From Plantago major (Eukaryota > Streptophyta > Magnoliopsida > Lamiales > Plantaginaceae): 64,000 nt of DNA. The translations under genes and the position numbers were made by a program. The notes under the pieces were generated by a model. That model saw only the letters and a list, made by a program, of their open reading frames with translations. It was not told the DNA's origin and did not search any database. Location of the stretch: assembly GCA_026545765.1 (NCBI GenBank), contig CM048839.1:42950677-43014676 (forward strand). The letters are read 5' to 3'. This document shows, in pieces, positions 21,634 to 32,603 of this stretch; within the stretch, counting starts at the first letter, position 1, and the number at the start of each line of letters is the position of its first letter.

Positions 21634-24600
21634 TTAGTTATAATATACCCGCCGAATACACCAGCTACGCAGAAAGCCGTATGCTTTGGAAGAAGCTTGT
21701 ACAGTATCACATTGTTCGAGGAACCCTAGATGCTGTCGGAGTAAAGGATCGTCAACGTTATCGCCGTCCTCTAAGTCTACATATTGGTCCTCGTGCAGAT
21801 CAAACAACTCATCATCTGCTTCTATGGGATCTTCTGCTTGTTTATCGACATCCTCTTGTTGGTACGAGTTGGTAATTGAGTCGTCTTTCTCAATGTACTC
21901 CACTTTCGAGCGAGCACGAATAGGTACCGAAGCTAATCATTCCCCCTTATCGCGTTTCCTGCTTGGATATTCAAGAAACACCACTTGTCGTGCTTGAGTC
22001 GCCAGAATAAATGGTTCATACTTGGTTCGGTACCTCTTCTTTTGGTTCACATCAACCATTTCATACTGCTCGTTCTTCCTCGTACCTCCTGGATTAGGAT
22101 CATACCACTCAACATCAAACAAGAAGGTTCGTTTCAATGGCAAGCCAGAATATTCAATCCTCACAATTCGTTTTAGCTTGCCGTGGAAATCAAACAAAGT
22201 AGCGTCTCCATAATCTTCTGCACCCTTAACACACACCCCGGAGTTGCTTGTCGCCATGGCCGTGTTACATTCAGTCGTGTGGAACCTAAGGCCATTGACT
22301 ATATAACCTGGGAATGTGTAGACCTTTTTGAATGGCCCTTCTGCGAGAGCCTTTAAGTATATGCATGTGACATTGTTATTTGGATTCCGGACATACGCTC
22401 GGAACCAATCTGGAAATTCTGTAGGAATTTTAGAGTCAAGTAGTTCCTCTATTGTATCCTCTGTCATCTGAGGATTTTCTTCCAAACAACGCTTTTTGAA
22501 AAAACTGCAAACATTGATTCGATGATAAGTCTATAATTGAAGTAGAGACTTGCGTAGCTATATTAAAATTTAAATAAATGGTTGCTCACCTCGCAAATAG
22601 TACCATATACTGGTCAACCTCAGCACAATTCGTGAGGACATAATATTGAGCTGTTTTAAACTCTTTATCCATAAGATATTCTTTCTTAGCTGCACCAAGA
22701 GGTCTCCCTGATACCCTGAAGACAGATAGGGAAAACTCATCATCCGCTTGAACTACGAATGTGTCTGCGTTTCGAGCCGGCCTTGATGTCTTCGTAGGGA
22801 CGTGTTCGTCAAAGTAATAAGAGCAGAAGGTTGCGCTTCCTCGAAGGTAGGCATTGGCAATCGAACCTTCAGGTTTACCTTTGTTGTTGACATACTTCTT
22901 CAATTTCCCCAAGTACCTCTCAAATGGATACATCCATCGATACTGAACCGGTCCAGCAAGTCTCGCTTCATGAGGAAGGTGAACCGACAAGTGCTCCATA
23001 GAATCAAACCAGCTCGGTGGAAAGATACGCTCGAGCTTGCATAGAATCAATGGTATGTTCCTTTCAAGATTTTCCAACACTTTATCATGAACCACCCTTG
23101 TGCCTAAATTTTTGAAAAATAAGCTCAACTCGGTGATAGCAGTCCATACGTGTTTCGGAAGCAGCTCTCGAATGCTACTGGGATAAGCCTCTCCATGAAC
23201 ACATGACAGTCGTGGCTCTTCATCCCATAAATCTTTGTCTTCTTCAAATCCACACACCTCTCTAAATTTGAGGCGTAATTATCTGGAAAACTCAATGCCC
23301 TCACCCAATCAAACAAAATTGACCTACAAGCGTTGTCAATTGTGTAGCACGCTTTCGGCCACTTACCATTCTCATCCTTCTTTGTCAACTCAGGCCTTTT
23401 ACACCACGTGGACAACTCGGATCTAGACTTCGCATGGTCCTTTGTTTTTCCCTCAATGTTGCAAAGTGTATTGAATAAGTTCTCGAACACGTTCTTCTCA
23501 ATGTGCATGAAATCTAAGTTGTGACGGATAAGAAGACTGCTCCAGTAAGGCAAGTCCCAGAAGATGCTTCTCTTCCTCCAAACACATGTTTTACCAATTT
23601 TTATCGTTATGCTTCATCCACCCAAGTTCAGTGACCTTCATAAGACCCAACCTATCAATCTCCGCAAGAATTTGTGCACCAGTAAGTCTTGTCGGGACTT
23701 TTTTGTTGACTACTTTATTTTTCAAGAATTGATCCTTGTTCTTCCTGAACGGATGGTCACTTTCTAGCAGCCTACGATGACAATCAAACCAACAAAATTT
23801 TCCACTACCCTTCAGTCTAAATGCATCTGTATCCTCCAAGCAATGTGGACATGCATATTTCCCTGCGGTTTTCCTTCCAGATAGCATGGAGTACGCAGGG
23901 AAGTCACTCACGGTCCAAAGAAGAGCTGCTCTCAAGGTGAAGTTCTTTTTTGTCGACACATCATATGCATGGATAACATCCGTCCACAACTCGACCAGCT
24001 CCTTGATTAGGGGTTGCAAGAAACATCCAATGTCAGTCCAAGATCTTTCGGCCCAGGCACCAACGCAGTCAGAAACATGAATGGCTCCTTCATGCACTCA
24101 CCGGGGGGCAGATTGTACGGTGTGAGCATAACTGGCCAACAAGAGTATTTACGTTCACTCCCAAACGGGTTAAAACCATCCGTACAAAGTCCCAGTCGTA
24201 CATTTCTAGATTCGGCTGCAAACTCTGGATATGTCTTGTCAAACGATTTCCATGCGGGTGAGTCTGCTGGATGGTCCATTCTACCATCTTCTACATTATC
24301 CGAGATTACTCGCTCCTTGTGCCACCGCATTTTTCCATGAAGCACTTGAAGCATACAATCTTTTCAAACGAGGTGCTAGAGGGAAGTACCACATTTTCTT
24401 ATGTGGGAGATTTTTCTTCTGTCGTTTCTTTGCAGCCCCCTCCTTGTAGCGCTTGTACCGTTCCTTACCACAGAACTTGCACTCTATTAGATCTGCATCC
24501 TCCTCCCAATATATCATGCACATTTTCGGACAACAGTCTATGGTTACCACAGGCAGCCCTAAACCCCGCATCTTTTTCTTCGCTTGGTAAAAGTTGGTGG

Positions 24601-25225
24601 GAACTAGGTTTTCTTCAGGACAAAGGTCCGACATTACGTCAACCCATTCATTGAAGCTCGTTTCAGATTGCTGGCCGTTAGCCTTACAACTCATTAGCCG
24701 AGCCAACAAAGACAACTCAGTGAGCTTACACCCCGGATAAACCGGCTTCCTTGATGATTCTAACAAGTCAAAGAACAACTGATCCTCGGGATTCGGTGGT
24801 TCATCCACCTCCACCTCGGTTTCAGTGTTAGTTGTGTCCCTGAACTCTGCCCCTGCAGCATCATACACCATTTGTTCGACTCGAGCTCGAATAGCATCGC
24901 CTTCAGATGTACTTTGTTCCCCGACTTGTTCATTTTTCTCTTCCTTCCACGCTGTCTGTATTGGTCATATGTATTGGACGGTGCTGCTTCCTCACCGTGA
25001 TGATTCCATACCTGATACCCATGCAGGAATCCATTTTTCCTCAAGTGCTGGACTACCGCTTTAGGAGCCACGTATTGCTTGTTTACGCCTTTGTTTCATT
25101 GCACAAGGCACTTTATCTCTTTACACAAGCCGATTTGACATTGCAAATGCAATGAAACCTTCAACCCTTTCGAAAACTCCATTGAACTCTGCCATTGAGA
25201 GTACGACAATACATCCATGAACGAT
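21634..25225 (-). pseudogene. CACTA TNP2 transposase (Transposase_21 with DUF4218 and DUF4216)
   Basis: A frameshifted but nearly complete TNP2. In minus-strand order: a degenerate transposase-associated domain (about 25225-25010, KQYVAPKAVVQHLRKNGFLH), an acidic linker, the CPKMCMIYWEEDADLIECKF zinc-binding region (about 24540-24470), GLCTDGFNPFG with a first conserved Asp (about 24190), PGPKDLGLTLDV with a second (about 24030), KYACPHCLEDT (about 23860), HNLDFMHIEKNVFENLFNTL (about 23520-23460), the DUF4218 region (SMEHLSVHLPHEARLAGPVQ, WMYPFERYLGKLKKYV, about 23010-22880), an intron near 22509-22588, and DUF4216 (FDVEWYDPNPGGTRK, about 22115). An acidic tail ends near 21637. Frame changes at about 24320, 24020, 23560 and 23240, and a stop at 21937, make it inactive as written. 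Confidence 0.85.
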
Positions 25226-25524
25226 CGGTATTCATTGAATAATTAGATAATAACCTGACACGTTTGAATTCATTAGATCGAGGTCTTTCATTTACGATAA
25301 TAAATCAATTTCACAATAATTCAATCAATTGCTACGTAATATAAGTTATATTAGCTCCAGTCAATTGTTACGGCATTACATAATATAAGTTACATCAGCT
25401 TCAATTTTACCATAATGTTTGGTTTCATATATATATCAACTAATGATTACTACTAGTTATACAAGCCTAGATACAAAACGGATGAAACTCCTCATTCTCA
25501 TGCACGATCCTCCTCATCACTTGT

Positions 25525-25965
25525 GACGCTCCCTACCACAGAATTTGCATTCCAACAGATCTACATCCTCCTCCCAATACACCATGCACATGTTCCGACA
25601 AGCAGAAAGGCACTCGATAGGCGGCCCCAAACCCCGCCTCTCCCTCCATTGGAGTTATGCCAGGGACGGGGCTTCCTCATCGTGTGAATCCATACATGAT
25701 ACTCAGGCATGAATCCGTAACGTCGCAAGTGCTCGAATACTGCTGTAGGCATCATAAATTGCTTGTTTCTGCAGGTTTCCAATGTGCAAGGACACTTTAT
25801 CAACCCCCCAGTTGCACAAACCGAACGTCCCATGGCAAACGAGATGAAACATTTAACCCCTTCTACAAAACTCCTAGAAACTCTGCCATTTACCGCCGTA
25901 CGATCGTACATCCATGAACGGTCGAAATTCATTGTATACTTTATTTTTAACCTGACACGTTCCAA
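25525..25965 (-). pseudogene. Second, internally deleted TNP2 N-terminal fragment
   Basis: Encodes NFDRSWMYDRTAVNGRVS, then FVEGVKCFISFAMG and KCPCTLETCRNKQFM, a better-preserved transposase-associated domain than the one in the main gene. It joins directly to MVYWEEDVDLL-like sequence and a Cys-containing tail (about 25600-25530) that in the main gene lies about 600 bp further on. It therefore looks like a partial copy from an internally deleted relative joined upstream of the main gene. Confidence 0.65.
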
Positions 25966-26390
25966 TTGATTATTAGATCGTATTTAATTTATTAGATCGA
26001 TTTCATTTCGGATAAGAAGATTGTGGAGGTTAATTGTTAATTATTATATGTTCCTTATAAATTAATTATTAATTAAGTGTTCGATATGTTACAAAATTGG
26101 GCATATATTTTAACCATTTCAACCTCTTAGTACATATATTATATACTTAACTACATATCAAATTAACTAATTACTCTATACATATCGAATTACTACATAT
26201 ATTCATATCAAATTACTTACTTAACATACAAATTTATCAAATCAAAACTACATACTTCTATACTTAACAAACATATCAAATTAACTAAACTAACTATATA
26301 TACTTAACACACAAATCAAACTAACTACATACATACCAAACTTAACATACTACATACATTCATATCATACTACATACCTAACATATATAC

Positions 26391-26424
26391 ATATCATTAA
26401 CTAAACTAACTATCAAATTACATA

Positions 26425-26474
<50 letters not shown>

Positions 26475-26577
26475 ATTTGATAGTTAGTTTAGTTAATGAT
26501 ATATATATATGTTAGTATGTATATATATGAATGTATGTAATATATATACATATCATTAACTAAACTAACTATCAAAT

Positions 26578-26652
<75 letters not shown>

Positions 26653-26660
26653 AATTACAT
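26391..26660. repeat. (TA)n tract with three alternating copies of a 30-bp sequence
   Basis: The sequence ATCATTAACTAAACTAACT with ATCAAATTACATAT occurs at about 26392-26424, inverted at about 26469-26500, and again direct at about 26551-26582, each bordered by TA-dinucleotide runs. The last run (26581-26650) is nearly pure (AT)n. It can form very stable hairpins and is prone to slippage and assembly error. Confidence 0.85.
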
Positions 26661-26959
26661 ATCAAATTACATATAATTGATCAAATTAACTAAACTAACT
26701 ACTACATATTTATCATATACACATATAATTGCTCAAATTAATCAAAATAAACAAAATCCCCAAATTTTTAAAAACTAGAGTTTTAGCCAAAATACCTTGA
26801 TTAATCGGTAGAAATCTGAAATTGATCGAAGAACCAAACTCCTTGTCCCACGAGCTTCGATTAGGCACCAAGATTGGCAGGAATAACGAAGAATTCACCG
26901 GAAATCGAAGAGAGGAGAAGAAAAGAATGAGGAAGAAGATCGCTGTTCATCCGGATAAA

Positions 26960-27345
26960 ATCCTTCTGGGCCGACGGACACTATCCGTCGGCCCAGAAGG
27001 GCGATCCGTCGCCAGATGGGGACGACGGATATATATCCGTCGCTAAGTGGCGACGGATAATCTATCCGTCGCCATTTTTTATTTTTTTAATTAAAATTAA
27101 AAATATTAACGACGGATAAAATTATCCGTCGTTAATAATTTCATTTTTTTAAAGTCAAACTTGGGCGATGGATAAGAGTTATCTGTCGCCCAATTTAGCG
27201 ACGGATAAGTTATCCGTCGCTAATTAGTGACGGATAACTGTTATCCGTCGCTAAAAAGGGCGACGGATAGAATCCGTCGCCCCAATTAGCGATCCGTCGC
27301 TAAAGGGGCAACGGATAAAATCCGTCGCCCCATAACGTCGTTTTT
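26960..27345. repeat. CACTA subterminal repeat array, right
   Basis: Dense GCGACGGAT/ATCCGTCGC motifs, mostly as inverted pairs (for example GACGGATAACTGTTATCCGTC around 27223), mirroring 19110-19500. Same role inferred. Confidence 0.85.
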
Positions 27346-27364
27346 CCAGGAATTTCTTGTAGTG

Positions 27365-28280
27365 ACACTAGGTTCCCAACCAAGTGTTCCCCCTGAGTAT
27401 TCCCCGGCTTTCTCAGCCAAGTACTTCCTATACTCAGAAACCTTTGAGCTATTCCTTATTTTCCCAAACTAAGTACTTCCTATGTCCAGTAATCTTGGAG
27501 TTATTCCTTAGTTTCCCAAACTAAGTACTTCCTATACTCCACGCCGTTTAAGGTGTTGGTTAAGGTAGTTTGTCAGGTGAGTAGTCTTTATAACTTTCTC
27601 AGTTATGTAAGAATACTTGATATAACAAGAATCATTTAACACACTTCACAATGTGTGGTGATATGTTCTTTACTGACCCAAGTCTATGTTAAATGTTCTA
27701 GAAAATGAAACTTAGATACTTGATCTTTTGATTCAACTCCTTCACAGATAGCAATGCTTGTTAAGGATCAGGACACTTAGAACTTTCGTGCTACTTAGAA
27801 TTCAAGAGCTTAGTCGCAAATGTAAGCTAAAGAGTAAGTAGATTGAAGGCTTGTATGCTTGAATGAGTTCGTCGATGTAAGTTCTTGGCATGTTCAGTGT
27901 GTGTGTATTCAAGCATCCTAAGTGTTGATATTTATAGTTGAAAATCATGCCGTTTGAATAGTATCCGTTAGGCTTAATGAAATTCAAACTATTGATATCT
28001 GTAAATAGTACTGCAGAAGATATTGTCTCTTTTCAGAGATTTCCTCTTTAGTTCAGATGTCTATGTCTGCGCATTTATTGCATTGTACTATTTTTGTCCT
28101 GTAGTGCCAACGGAACTATGCACGCTTTCTGAAGCATTGCATGTCCCTTTCCAGAAACCTTCACATCTCCAGATACCTGTTGAAACCTTGTTTCCCAGAA
28201 ACATAGTTTTATCCAGGATATCTGAGTGTAGATATCTGTGGGCACATTTCCTTGTTCAGAAACCTTGCGTTCTCAGATAT
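27365..28280 (-). repeat. Element B 3' LTR, piece 2
   Basis: Continues the LTR after the CACTA insertion: CTAGGTTCCCAACCAAG, then three hairpin units (27400-27545), then U3-like sequence. It matches 57493-58375 of B's 5' LTR. It stops at CTCAGATAT, where element A inserted (GATAT duplicated at 28276-28280 and 44448-44452). Confidence 0.9.
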
Positions 28281-29994
28281 TGTTGGGAAATTTGTTGGGA
28301 AATTTCTTGGGAAATTTGTTAGGAAATTTGTTAGATATTTTGTTAGAAATATCTGTTTAGATTTTGATCAGCAACATGATGACTTATCTTAGTCTCAGAA
28401 AGGTGATTAGTACTCTTGGTTCACTTGAACATTGTAAAAGAGGAAACTCACTAAGTATGATAGTCTAGCTAATCTTGTATAGGATGTTAGGTCTCAAAAT
28501 GTAATTTTTATTTTATGAAGAGAAGACCAAGAAGAAGACATCCAAGCAGAACGAGCTCAACGACATTGAAGACTTGAAGAAACTGCACAAGATTGCTGAA
28601 ACTGTTGTTCAGATATCTTGAAGACACGAATAGTTTCAAACAAACTGTGTCACAAGAGATATCTGAGAAATAAAAGACCTATCTGAAAACAAGGAAAGTG
28701 TCCACAAATATCTATTCTCAGATACCTTGAGCTTTAACCACATTTCTTAAAGAGAAATATATATATTGCAAACAAAGTTGTTTCAATATAAGTATCTGAA
28801 GATTGAAGATAAGGACGTGCAAAGAATCAGATAACATTAGTCTCTGATACAAAGCATAGTTCCGTTGACACTACAGGACAAAAAGTATAGTACAATGCAT
28901 TTAATGCACGGACAGAGATGTCTGAATAAAAGCAACGGCATCTTCTGAGGAAGAAGATAAAACCTGCTACAGTACTATACACAGATATCAATAGTTTGAA
29001 TTTGAGCCTAACGGATACTATTCAAACGGCACTCAAATTCATCTATTAATATCAACACTTAGACTGCTTGAAGAGACACACGACACACCTTGAACTGCAT
29101 AAAAACGCTGAACATCTTACTCTCTCTCAAAGCAAACTTACTTATCCTCAAAGCTTTCTGTTGCGACTAAAGCTTTTGATCTTGAGTAACACTGAAGTTC
29201 TAAGTGTCCTGATCCTAAACAAGCATAGCTATCTGTGAAAGAGTTGAAACGAAAGATCAAGTATCTGAGATTCATTCTCTTGAACGTTTAACTAAGACTT
29301 GGTCAAGAAAAGAACAAGATACCATACATTGAAAAGTGTATTAAGTATACTTGATTCACGAGCTATCTCAATAATCGAATAAGTTATTAAAGAAGCTCAT
29401 CCGACAACTCAAACCAAAACCAACACCATAATCAAGTGGAGTAGTGAAGTACTTAGTTTGAAAAATCAGGGAATAACTCCAAGGTTACCGGAGTATGGGA
29501 AGTACTTGATTTGGAAAACTAAGGAATAACTCCAAGGTTATTGAGTATAGGAAGTACTTAGCTTGGAAAGCTAGGGAATAACTCAAAGGTTTCTGAGTAC
29601 AGGAAGTACTTGGCTGTGAAAGCCGGGGAACAACTCAGGGGGAACATTTGGTTGGGAACCAATTGTTTAGAATCTTAGAATAGGTTTATTGTAAGGTGAA
29701 CTCAATTATCTGTTCTAGTGAATTCTAGGTCTCTGGTAGACCGAAGTGGATTAGTTGGAGGATTACGCCACCTCCAGATACCACTATACTTGCTGTTATT
29801 TACCTTTCTCAGATTTACATTTCAAAGAACACACACACACACTTTAACTGCTTACGCACTTATCTTTATTAAGTCTTCCATGATTCTAAATATCGATATC
29901 TATTCGGATATCCGAGAAATAGTTTTATCGACAAAGTTTTAAAAGACTATTCACCCCCCCTCTAGTCTTTTACTTTGCCATTATCCGACCAACA
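28281..29994 (+). repeat. Element A 5' LTR
   Basis: Starts TGTTGGGAAATT, a 12-bp unit repeated with variation at the terminus, and ends GACCAACA. The TATA-like site is mutated here (TATTAAT, 29044-29050; the 3' LTR has TATAAAT). A tandem hairpin array lies at 29446-29640, and the C7-loop hairpin at about 29940-29971. A 13-bp block present in the 3' LTR (around 43048-43060) is missing near 28620. Confidence 0.95.
29446..29640 (+). repeat. LTR tandem hairpin units (four copies)
   Basis: Four units of about 50-60 bp, each GAAGTACTT, stem, GGGA-type loop, stem, GGAATAACTC. The stems differ between units but stay paired: CTTAGCTT with AAGCTAGG, CTTGGCT with AGCCGGG, and in relatives CTTAGTTT with AAACTAAG. 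The first two units of A are partly mismatched. Downstream of the LTR TATA box, so likely part of the transcript leader. Confidence 0.85.
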
Positions 29995-29996
29995 AG

Positions 29997-30008
29997 TGGT
30001 ATCGAGCA
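29997..30008 (+). promoter_or_regulatory. Primer-binding site (initiator Met tRNA type), damaged
   Basis: Reads TGGTATCGAGCA two bases after the LTR. The standard copia site is TGGTATCAGAGC, and element B keeps that exact sequence. Copy A has lost an A, which should weaken tRNA priming. Confidence 0.85.
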
Positions 30009-30109
30009 GAGGTTCACAAGCCTTCAAGACCGAACCTAGATCCCCAGATAGGTGAAGGAACTTTGTCCATTTTCGAGGACTATTTAATTTGTGTGTTAAG
30101 TGTGCAGGT

Positions 30110-31150
30110 ATGTCTCTGAGTGATGCACCCATTCTCAAACCAGAGAATTACGAGAAATGGAAAAATAACATGATGCTCCACCTTGAAGCCATAAGTGACG
30201 AAATGATCGAAGTGATATAGAATGGCCCAATAGTCATTCAACAACTCAAACAAGTCATGGAGGTTTCTAATAGTAGAGACAGAGATCAAAGCGAAGGATC
30301 TTCACAAGTTATTAATCAGAAGAATGGGTACGAACCAAAGCCTAGAGAACTCTGGACATCGGAAGATGCCAAGAGAAATCGTCTGGATGGTCAAGCTCGT
30401 AATATCATCATCAGATCGACACCGGAGCACATACAGTGTAAACTGTGGGGTGCTAAAACGGCGAAAATTGCCTGGCAACTAATTGAAGAAATCTGTGCCG
30501 GAACTGAGAAAACCAAAGAAAACAAGTTCGAAGTTCTCAAGTTGAAATTTCAAAATTTCAAAATTTCAAACATGGACCCACTGAAACTCTGGAAAGAACT
30601 TGATTTCAGATTTACCACTCTCATGAGTGACATGACAGCTCTTGGGGAAAGCAACAGATACTCCCAGTCAAAAAAGATTAAGACTATTGTCAGAAGTCTT
30701 AACCACAACTGGGAGCATACCAAATTTTTTCATTTTAACCAAGGAATGCCAAATATCACTCCAGTGGAACTTTTCTCTCATCTTGCTACTGTTGATTATG
30801 AGACAACTCAAAGAGAACAAACAACTGAAAAGTTGCAAAACGTTGCTCTAGTCACTCAAGGAACTTCTGAAAAGAAGAAAAGCAAGGAAGAAACTGAGGA
30901 TGCTCTTGCTGCAAAGCAAATGAGCAAATATATCAGTCGAGAAATTGAAAGAAGGAAAGCCAAAGAGAAGCTGAAGAAGCATCTAGGCTCAAACTATCAC
31001 CAAAGACAAAATATGCAAAGCTCATTGAACAAGCCATTTCGAAAGCATCATGTCTCGAGGAAGCAGAAATTGGAAACGATATCTGTTTCTATTGTCAGAA
31101 ACCTGGCCACTTCAAGAAGGATTGTCCTGCCCTCAACAAACTAAGGACAG
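30110..31150 (+). pseudogene. Element A gag
   Basis: Starts MSLSDAPILKPENYEKWKNN, the usual beginning of copia Gag (UBN2/Retrotran_gag type), and stops at TAG 30218-30220 after 36 codons. The frame then resumes (30257-31144): RLDGQARNIIIRSTPEHIQC, LWGAKTAKIAWQLIEEICAG and FNQGMPNITPVELFSHLATV are conserved capsid segments. After a frameshift the CCHC zinc knuckle ICFYCQKPGHFKKDC is readable near 31079-31125. Gag would form the virus-like particle and bind genomic RNA. Broken by at least one stop and one frameshift. Confidence 0.85.
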
Positions 31151-32582
31151 GTGACAAGAAAGATAGGAAAATCTTCAGAAGAAGCCAGAAAGCATTGTTA
31201 ACTGAAGAAAGAAAGAAAATCCAAATTCAACTAGATGCTCTAGACGTTGAGACAGATTCTGAAGATGACAATTCAGATGACTCAACCTTACCATCACCAG
31301 AATTATGTGGAGTTACTCATGATATAATCGACTTCGGCCTCAAGAAGAATGAAATGTGTGGAGTTGCTGAAATTGACGGTCCAGACATCTCCAACATAGA
31401 AAACTGTCTTATGGCTGATGAGGTAACACATAATTCCTGTTATACTTATGAAAGTGATGAAGAGGAAATAAAAAATCTAGAAAATCTCAGGAAAGAACTT
31501 GACATCTATGAAAGAGAATTTCTAATGATCCGAGCTAGAGCCGAAAATCTTGAAGAAGAAAAGAATTCTCTTGAAAAGGAAAATTCTCAATTAGTTAAAG
31601 AATGTGAGAGAAAGGATGCTGAAAATGCATCTCTCAAAGCTCAGATATCTGAGACTGAAAAGTCACATAAAGAAGCAATGGCTGAATTACGAAAGAATTA
31701 TGAAGATCTTCTTTCTGAGAACAAGGAACTCAAGAAGAAAGAATTATCTTTTCAATCTTATGCCAAAGCTAGTGACACTCTTACTGAAGTACAATCTTAC
31801 TTAAGAGATCCTTCAGAAAAGAAAGGACTCAAGTGAATACACGCATGATTGTTCTATCACTCTGAATAAGAGTAAGGAGAGAAGAACATTTGTAAGTACT
31901 CAGCAAGATGGTTCCCATACAATCTATAGTATCGGTGAGAAGACAAAGATTGTTGACAAAGGAAAGACAGTTGCGACCAAACCTTTGTGGGAAAAACAAG
32001 TCAAAAACAAAACTGTTGGGCACGTCTCTGAAAAGAAACACAACACTGAAAAGTGTAAACACCCACAGTGCTATGTCTCTCAAAAAGGTAGAATTGCAGA
32101 GTCGCAAATTCTCCCATGTCACTTTTTCGAAAGAAATTGACCAACCAGAGACTAGCAAAGTCCGAGAAAAGATCTCAGATAGCTTCAAGTGCTCGAAACG
32201 GTATTGGCTACAAAGGCATCGGAAAACAACTTGCTCATGAGTACAAGCAGGAGCAAGAACGATGGCTGAAAGCTAGAATTGCTCAAAGCAATTATCAGAA
32301 GTGGAAGTTAAATCAAGCCACTGAAAATCTGAATGCCAGGGCTAGAAGAAATCTGGCAAGGAAGGCTAAGTTTGCTGAAAAGCAAACTCAGAAACCTGAC
32401 AGGTATCTGAAAGCACACCAAGGAAGAAAATAATTCTCACTAATGATAACATTCATTCAAATAGAATTCCTCCTTACGTTCCTGTCAGACAAAAGCATAT
32501 TTTAAAGAAATTCATTCAAAAATGGATTCCTACTGGAAGAACTTTTAATTCTGACGGTTCCATCAAAGATATGAGAACCTAA
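31151..32582 (+). pseudogene. Element A gag-pol linker: acidic coiled coil and basic region, ending at a conserved TAA
   Basis: An acidic segment (DVETDSEDDNSDDSTLPSPE) is followed by a long heptad-like coiled coil (31480-31780, LEEEKNSLEKENSQLVKECE). After frame breaks at about 31835 and 32140 comes a basic Arg/Lys-rich part (ARARRNLARKAKFAEKQTQ, about 32335-32395) and KKFIQKWIPTGRTF. The frame ends at TAA 32580-32582, immediately before the protease region. Element B has the same order and a TAA at the same point. Sireviruses are known for extended Gag regions; the role of the coiled coil is not known to me. Confidence 0.7.
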
Positions 32583-32603
32583 TCTCCTGTTTCCTGTTGT
32601 GTG

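Larger units (their letters stand above)
19091..27364. mobile_element. CACTA (En/Spm) transposon with decayed transposase genes
   Basis: Ends CACTACAAAAAAACTGGGC and, in reverse complement on the right, CACTACAAGAAATTCCTGG. The 3-bp duplication ACA is at 19088-19090 and 27365-27367. Removing the element rejoins the LTR exactly (AAATACACTAGG, as in B's intact LTR at about 57490). It encodes a TNP2-type transposase and a Ptta/TNPA-type protein, both on the minus strand and both with frameshifts or stops. The full size (8274 bp) and both genes suggest a formerly autonomous element. Confidence 0.95.

Noticed and set aside
20368-25970. Plus-strand open frames across the CACTA interior (for example 20463-20810, 24271-24654)
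   Set aside because: They are antisense to the TNP2 and Ptta-type coding regions and have no recognisable domains.
29446-29640. LTR or CACTA tandem repeats as a CRISPR array
   Set aside because: The repeats are degenerate, have no unique spacers of uniform length, and the DNA is eukaryotic.
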